The notes below the pieces were generated by a model. The model made no database searches, was not told where the DNA came from, and saw only the letters and a program-made list of their open reading frames with translations. A stretch of 9,071 nucleotides of DNA, from assembly GCA_013202925.1 (NCBI GenBank), contig JABMRA010000133.1:1-9071 (forward strand). Direction: 5' to 3'. Positions 5,773 to 9,071 of the stretch are shown here, one piece after another. This stretch comes from Candidatus Omnitrophota bacterium (GTDB lineage: Bacteria > Omnitrophota > Gorgyraeia > Gorgyraeales > Gorgyraeaceae). Both the position numbers and the translations under genes were made by a program. Positions within the stretch are counted from its first letter, which is position 1; every line of letters begins with the position of its first letter.

Positions 5773-5783
5773 GGCTTAAAGCT
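5753..5783 (+). repeat. 7-base tandem repeat (GCTTAnn, about 4.5 units) before atpD
   Basis: Consecutive heptamers GCTTAGA, GCTTACG, GCTTACG, GCTTAAA, then GCT. The array ends five bases before the atpD ATG and occupies the place where a Shine-Dalgarno would normally be; none is seen. The word CGGCTTACGG inside it also occurs at the end of atpA (4255-4264). Confidence 0.7.
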
Positions 5784-5788
5784 GAAAT

Positions 5789-6400
5789 ATGGCGAAGATT
5801 AAATTTACCAAAGGCGAATTAAAAAGGCAGCGCGAGGCATTAAAGCAATTCACGCATTACCTGCCTATTCTACAATTAAAAAAGCAGCAATTGCAGGCAG
5901 AGATACAGCATGTGCACGAGAGGTCGAATCTAAAGATACAGGAGATAGATAGCTTAGAAACGGGAATAAGCGAATGGGCCTCTCTTTTGAGTGAGCCGGG
6001 AGATTATGTCTCTGATTGGATAAGGCCGAAGAGGATCCGCATAGGCGAGGCGAACATCGCAGGCATTGATATACCGACCTTTGAAGGCGTGGATTTCGAA
6101 AAGACAGATTATGACCTGTTTCTAACTCCTTTGTGGGTGGACAGGGCGGTTGAAAAAATCAGGGAACTCGCTGGATTGCTGGAGGAAGAAAAGATATTAA
6201 GGGAGCAAAAGAAGATCTTAGGGCATGAGTTGAGGATAACGACCCAGCGCGTGAATCTGTTTGAAAAGATAAAGATCCCTGAGGCGAGAGAGAATATACG
6301 CCTCATAAGGATCTATCTCGGAGACCAGCAGACAAATGCAGTGGGCCGCTCCAAGATCGCAAAGAATAAGATAGAGAAATTAGAGGAAGTGCTCGTATGA
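5789..6400 (+). CDS. atpD: V/A-type ATPase subunit D (central rotor shaft)
   Basis: Subunit D forms the long antiparallel coiled-coil shaft that turns inside the A3B3 head. The 203 residues show the expected layout. An N-terminal helix begins KIKFTKGELKRQREALKQF, then YLPILQLKKQQLQAEIQ (about residues 24-40). A middle segment with SDWIRPKRIRIGEANIAGIDIPTFEGVDF (about 80-106) follows. A C-terminal helix carries EKIKIPEARENIRLIRIYLGDQQTNAVGRSKIAKNKI (about 160-196), the signature end of NtpD-type proteins. No Shine-Dalgarno is visible before ATG 5789; the heptamer repeat is there instead. Translation may depend on coupling or on an unstructured A-rich segment. The stop overlaps the atpI start (ATGA). 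The length is close to that of chlamydial AtpD and shorter than Enterococcus NtpD. Confidence 0.93.
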   Translation: MAKIKFTKGELKRQREALKQFTHYLPILQLKKQQLQAEIQHVHERSNLKIQEIDSLETGISEWASLLSEPGDYVSDWIRPKRIRIGEANIAGIDIPTFEGVDFEKTDYDLFLTPLWVDRAVEKIRELAGLLEEEKILREQKKILGHELRITTQRVNLFEKIKIPEARENIRLIRIYLGDQQTNAVGRSKIAKNKIEKLEEVLV

Positions 6401-8148
6401 TAGTCAGGATGAAGAAGATAATGGTCCTGGTCCAGTCAAAGGATGTTGCCTCTACGCTCAATGCCCTGGGAAGGGCCGGGGTATTGCATATAGAGCATCA
6501 GGAGGTCCCGCAAAGTGAAAACCTGACAGCTCTTAAGGAAAGATATGAATCTCTTTCAAGGGCAATAGCTATGTTGCCTGAAGCAGAAAACCAGAGGGAT
6601 GTACCGGAAGCAGGAGATATTGCCCGTGAGATCCTGAATCTCCTCGACGAGAAAGAGATAGTTTTGGAAGGACTGAAGAAGGTAAAAAGATATATAGATA
6701 TTTGGGCAGAATGGGGTGATTTTGACCCAGGCCTTATAGATGATTTAGAGGGCAGAGGGATTTTAGTCAGGCTTTGCAAGATCACCAAGAAAGAGGCGAA
6801 GAATGTCCCTGAAGATGTAATACTGGAACAGTTATTCAAAAAAGGAACAATCCTGTATTGCGCAGTTATATCAAGGGAAAAGATTAGTTTTCCTTTTGAG
6901 ACATTGGCCTTGCCGGAGAAGGGCCTGGGGGAGATGATCGCGGACCAGAACGCCCAGGAGCGCAGGATAAAGGAGATAGATACAAGACTGGCCGGGATCG
7001 CGCAATATAAAAATTCCCTGTCTTCACACAGGAGGCGCCTCGAGTCTCTTATGGAATTCAATAAGGCAGTCGCAGGCAAGGGCGTCTTCCAGAGCGTTTC
7101 ATATCTAAAGGGGTATTCTCCGGTCTACAATGTTGATTTACTTGAGAGATTGGCGGAAAAAGAAAAATGGGGCATTGTCATAGAAGACCCTGATGAGAAT
7201 GACAACGTGCCGTCCCTCATAAAGAATCCCAGATGGGTGGAGATAATAAGGCCCATGTTTGGGATGATAAAGATCATCCCCGGCTACAGAGAGGTGGATA
7301 TAAGTTTCTGGTTCCTGCTTTTCTTTTCCGTATTTTTTGGCATGCTCGTGGGCGATGCAGGATACGGGGTCGTATTTTTCTTTGCAAACCTATTCTGCCA
7401 CATAAAGTTCAGAAATAAGCTCGAGAGCAGAGCCATATTTTTTCTTATGTATGTCTTGAGTGTCTGCGCAATCGCGTGGGGTGCATTGACAGGCACGTTT
7501 TTTGGCCAGGCATGGCTTCCCCAGAGAATGGAGCCGCTCCTGCCGTTTTTAAGAGAAAACAGAAACATCCAGGCATTATGCTTTTTTATAGGTGCATCGC
7601 ATTTGAGCATAGCGCATGTGTGGAGGTTTATCCGCAAGATGCCGTCTATAAAGGCATTTTCCGAGGCAGGCTGGGTATGCGTGTTGTGGACAGCGTATTT
7701 TCTTGCAAGGTCCCTGATCCTGGGCGATGCCTTTCCTGAAGAAGCGAAAGGACTTTTTATAACAGGCACGGCCTTGATTATTTTATTCACCAACCCCACT
7801 AAGAATATTTTTAAGACAGTTGGCTCGGGTATAGGGGATTTTCTTCTTCGCATTGTAAATAGTTTTACAGACCTTGTCTCGTATATACGCCTATTTGCCG
7901 TAGGCGCAGCAACTGTTGCTGTGGCAGACGCGTTCAACCAGATGGCCTCAGGCATAGGAGGCGGAAATTTATTGGCCGGATTTTTAACAGCATTCGTGCT
8001 TTTATTCGGACATACATTGAATATTTTATTAGGCGCCATGGCAGTACTGGTGCACGGCGTGCGATTAAATGTCCTGGAATTTTCAAGCCACCTGAATATG
8101 GAATGGTCAGGCACAGAATATTCACCCTTTAGAGGGAAAGGAGATTAA
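6397..8148 (+). CDS. atpI: V/A-type ATPase membrane subunit I (subunit a homologue)
   Basis: Subunit I is the membrane stator that provides the two ion half-channels beside the K ring. The 583-residue protein has a soluble N-terminal arm (about 1-295; charged, partly coiled coil around 40-100 and 180-225). A membrane domain with roughly seven to eight hydrophobic segments between about 300 and 560 follows. Conserved motifs: FFGMLVGDAGYG (313-324), SFTDLVSYIRLFAVG with the essential arginine at R498, GHTLN (538-542), VHGVRLNVLEF (552-562) and the terminal SGTEYSPFRGKG. R498 corresponds to the arginine that releases the ion from the ring glutamate in subunit a/I proteins. ATG 6397 overlaps the atpD stop as ATGA and has GAGGAAG (6383-6389) seven bases upstream. 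It ends one base before atpK starts. Confidence 0.95.
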   Translation: MIVRMKKIMVLVQSKDVASTLNALGRAGVLHIEHQEVPQSENLTALKERYESLSRAIAMLPEAENQRDVPEAGDIAREILNLLDEKEIVLEGLKKVKRYIDIWAEWGDFDPGLIDDLEGRGILVRLCKITKKEAKNVPEDVILEQLFKKGTILYCAVISREKISFPFETLALPEKGLGEMIADQNAQERRIKEIDTRLAGIAQYKNSLSSHRRRLESLMEFNKAVAGKGVFQSVSYLKGYSPVYNVDLLERLAEKEKWGIVIEDPDENDNVPSLIKNPRWVEIIRPMFGMIKIIPGYREVDISFWFLLFFSVFFGMLVGDAGYGVVFFFANLFCHIKFRNKLESRAIFFLMYVLSVCAIAWGALTGTFFGQAWLPQRMEPLLPFLRENRNIQALCFFIGASHLSIAHVWRFIRKMPSIKAFSEAGWVCVLWTAYFLARSLILGDAFPEEAKGLFITGTALIILFTNPTKNIFKTVGSGIGDFLLRIVNSFTDLVSYIRLFAVGAATVAVADAFNQMASGIGGGNLLAGFLTAFVLLFGHTLNILLGAMAVLVHGVRLNVLEFSSHLNMEWSGTEYSPFRGKGD

Positions 8149-8149
8149 G

Positions 8150-8605
8150 ATGGATGCGAATCTATTGTTACAGTTTAAGGATCTGGGCGTTGCGGCTTCA
8201 CTTGCATTTGCCGCAATCGGCTCTGCTCTCGGCTCAGGCGCAGCAGGCATGGCTGCTGTCGGCTCATGGAAAAAATGCTTTGCGCAGAATAAAAACGCGC
8301 CTTTTATCCTCACTGTATTTGTGGGAGCGCCTCTCTCTCAGACAATATACGGCATGATTGTAATGAACGCCCTACTGGAACTGGCGAAGAAAGGCCAGTT
8401 TATGTGGAGCGCGGGGATCCTGTGCGGCATCGCAATGGGCGTATCAGCGTGGATGCAGGGAAAGGCTGGTGCAGCAGCATCAGATGCAATGGCAGAGACA
8501 GGCAAGGGTTTTGGAAATTACCTGATGGTCCTCGGAGTAATCGAGACTGTTGCGCTTTTTGTAATGGTGTTCATCCTGATGGTCATAGGTAAGTTTACAC
8601 CTTAG
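8150..8605 (+). CDS. atpK: V/A-type ATPase proteolipid subunit K (membrane rotor ring)
   Basis: A 151-residue, four-helix, double-hairpin proteolipid of the 16-kDa V type. Helices lie at about 10-36, 51-76, 84-108 and 122-147. Helix 1 is rich in small residues (AAIGSALGSGAAGMAA). The ion-carrying carboxylate is E132 in GVIETVALF (helix 4); helix 2 has no acid at the matching place, so there is one site per protomer, as in other duplicated V-type K subunits. By alignment with Enterococcus hirae NtpK, S63, Q64, Y67, Q103 and E132 match T64, Q65, Y68, Q110 and E139, the sodium-site residues, so sodium coupling is plausible. ATG 8150 follows AAAGGAG (8137-8143) by six bases. It is the last ATPase gene; the tRNA-Val gene begins 29 bases after its stop. 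Confidence 0.95.
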   Translation: MDANLLLQFKDLGVAASLAFAAIGSALGSGAAGMAAVGSWKKCFAQNKNAPFILTVFVGAPLSQTIYGMIVMNALLELAKKGQFMWSAGILCGIAMGVSAWMQGKAGAAASDAMAETGKGFGNYLMVLGVIETVALFVMVFILMVIGKFTP

Positions 8606-8629
8606 TCATTGACTATATTGTATAGCACT
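8605..8629 (+). repeat. Right copy of the 25-base imperfect direct repeat
   Basis: Starts at the last base of the atpK stop codon and matches 1318-1342 at 21 of 25 positions. The differences restore self-complementarity here: CTATA and TATAG around TTG (8613-8625), whereas the left copy lacks this small palindrome. No terminator lies between atpK and tRNA-Val. Confidence 0.6.
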
Positions 8630-8634
8630 CAAAG

Positions 8635-8712
8635 GGGCGGTTAGCTCAGTTGGTAGAGCGCTTCGTTTACACCGAAGAGGTTTCACAGGTTCGAGCCCTG
8701 TACCGCCCACCA
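8635..8712 (+). tRNA. tRNA-Val (anticodon UAC)
   Basis: A full cloverleaf can be folded by hand: acceptor GGGCGGT with ACCGCCC; D stem GCTC/GAGC with an AGTTGGTA loop; anticodon stem CTTCG/CGAAG with loop TTTACAC, giving anticodon TAC (reads GUA and related Val codons); T stem ACAGG/CCTGT with loop TTCGAGC; discriminator A; CCA encoded at 8710-8712. The region between anticodon and T stems is AGGTTTC, seven bases rather than the usual five. The gene is 78 bases including CCA, two more than a standard tRNA-Val. It probably shares a transcript with tRNA-Asp, 20 bases downstream, and possibly with the ATPase operon. Confidence 0.95.
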
Positions 8713-8732
8713 GAAACAAAAATACAAAATTT

Positions 8733-8810
8733 GGGGACGTAGCGTAGCTGGCTTAACGCGATAGATTGTCGATCTATAGATCGCGGGTTCGAATCCCGTC
8801 GTCCCCGCCA
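8733..8810 (+). tRNA. tRNA-Asp (anticodon GUC)
   Basis: Cloverleaf: acceptor GGGGACG/CGTCCCC; D stem GCGT/ACGC with a ten-base AGCTGGCTTA loop; anticodon stem ATAGA/TCTAT with loop TTGTCGA, giving GTC; variable region AGATC (five bases); T stem GCGGG/CCCGT (one G-U) with loop TTCGAAT. The discriminator G at 8807 is the aspartate identity base, and CCA is encoded at 8808-8810. It lies 20 bases after tRNA-Val and 34 bases before a terminator stem, consistent with a two-tRNA transcription unit. Confidence 0.95.
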
Positions 8811-8844
8811 TATAATTCAGAGGAGAGTAATTTTCCTCACAAAC

Positions 8845-8882
8845 CCTACTTATCGTCGATAAGACAATAGGTAGGTTTTTTT
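8845..8882 (+). terminator. Intrinsic terminator after the tRNA pair
   Basis: CCTACTTATCGTC (8845-8857) pairs with GACAATAGGTAGG (8863-8875) through 13 positions (11 Watson-Crick, one G-U, one C-A mismatch), with loop GATAA. It is followed directly by seven T residues (8876-8882) and then ATTTT. It should end transcription from the tRNAs and, by read-through, perhaps from the ATPase operon, since no other terminator is seen after atpE starts. Confidence 0.85.
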
Positions 8883-8891
8883 ATTTTCCTT

Positions 8892-8917
8892 AAAACCTTG
8901 GTATTTCTAAGGTTTTT
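8892..8917 (+). terminator. Possible second, weaker terminator hairpin
   Basis: AAAACCTT (8892-8899) pairs with AAGGTTTT (8909-8916) around a nine-base loop, with a fifth T at 8917. The stem is A/T-rich and the T-run is part of the stem, so it would be weak. The symmetrical A and T runs could serve either strand. It lies just after the main terminator and before the next ORF. Confidence 0.4.
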
Positions 8918-8964
8918 GTCAGGTTTTGCTGCCTGTCATTCTCGCGAAAACAGTTATAAATCTT

Positions 8965-9071
8965 ATGCCTGAAGAAGATATTATTATGACATTACGCATG
9001 GCATCGGCAGCCTTTATGGAATACGTGGCCTTGAGCTCTAAGATAACATATGTACAGGAGCAGTTTAAGGA
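8965..9071 (+). CDS. Unrecognised protein, N-terminal fragment (runs off the window)
   Basis: An open frame from ATG 8965 to the window end encodes at least 35 residues, opening MPEEDIIMTLRMASAAFMEY and continuing VALSSKITYVQEQFK. I do not recognise the family. The visible part is probably helical, with no obvious signal peptide or domain motif. No Shine-Dalgarno precedes ATG 8965. The in-frame ATG at 8986 has GAAGAAG (8971-8977) eight bases upstream and may be the real start (28 visible residues). It follows a terminator, so it should start a separate transcription unit; its promoter is not evident. The bases between the tRNA-Asp gene and this ORF (8811-8964) hold only the terminator structures described. 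It could also be a chance frame. Confidence 0.4.
   Translation, partial: MPEEDIIMTLRMASAAFMEYVALSSKITYVQEQFK

Noticed and set aside
5753..5783. The heptamer repeat as a CRISPR array
   Set aside because: Units are seven bases with no spacers; it is a simple tandem repeat.
7284..8114. A 276-codon open frame on the minus strand opposite atpI
   Set aside because: It lies wholly inside atpI, whose membrane motifs are unmistakable. The antisense product has no recognisable domain.
8955..8960. TATAAA as a -10 box for the last ORF
   Set aside because: No -35-like hexamer about 17 bases upstream, and the box would be only a few bases from ATG 8965. It remains possible for the later ATG 8986 but cannot be supported.

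Overview
The window is a compact, single-strand bacterial gene block. It holds the end of a de novo pyrimidine cluster (pyrD tail, pyrF, pyrE), a complete-looking bacterial V/A-type ATPase operon, two tRNA genes (Val-UAC, Asp-GUC) with an intrinsic terminator, and the first 35 codons of an unrecognised gene. The ATPase gene order E, DUF2764, A, B, D, I, K is the one known from Chlamydiae, and related layouts occur in Spirochaetes and Bacteroidota. The proteins (for example GERAGE in subunit A) look like that lineage of V-ATPases. Heavy use of AGA/AGG/ATA codons, the operon type and short palindromic intergenic repeats make me think of an uncultivated PVC-type bacterium such as Omnitrophota, but that placement is only an inference.

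Layout: 1-1281 pyrimidine genes, overlapping one another by 7-19 bases; 1282-1356 a junction with a hairpin; 1357-8605 the V-ATPase operon; 8635-8810 two CCA-encoding tRNAs; 8845-8917 terminator hairpins; 8965 to the end an incomplete plus-strand ORF. PyrD, PyrF and PyrE make UMP. The ATPase genes give the A3B3 head (A catalytic, B non-catalytic), central shaft D, stator E, membrane stator I and proteolipid ring K. No subunit F, G/H or classical C is encoded between E and K; DUF2764 sits where C might be expected. The K subunit carries residues equivalent to the sodium ligands of Enterococcus hirae NtpK, so sodium is a plausible coupling ion.

The protein-coding content is mostly conventional. 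The unexplained material is in the operon's intergenic joints. The 142-base A-B gap holds nested inverted repeats and a Shine-Dalgarno sequence 47 bases from the atpB start, which a 15-bp hairpin would bring to about 12 bases. The stop codons of the DUF2764 gene and atpA each lie in the loop of a perfect hairpin. The B-D gap contains a heptamer tandem repeat. An imperfect 25-base direct repeat lies just before the first and just after the last ATPase gene. These joints share 8-10-base words, which suggests a family of short mobile or regulatory repeats concentrated at the joints. I see no CRISPR array, insertion sequence, or wholly new protein system.
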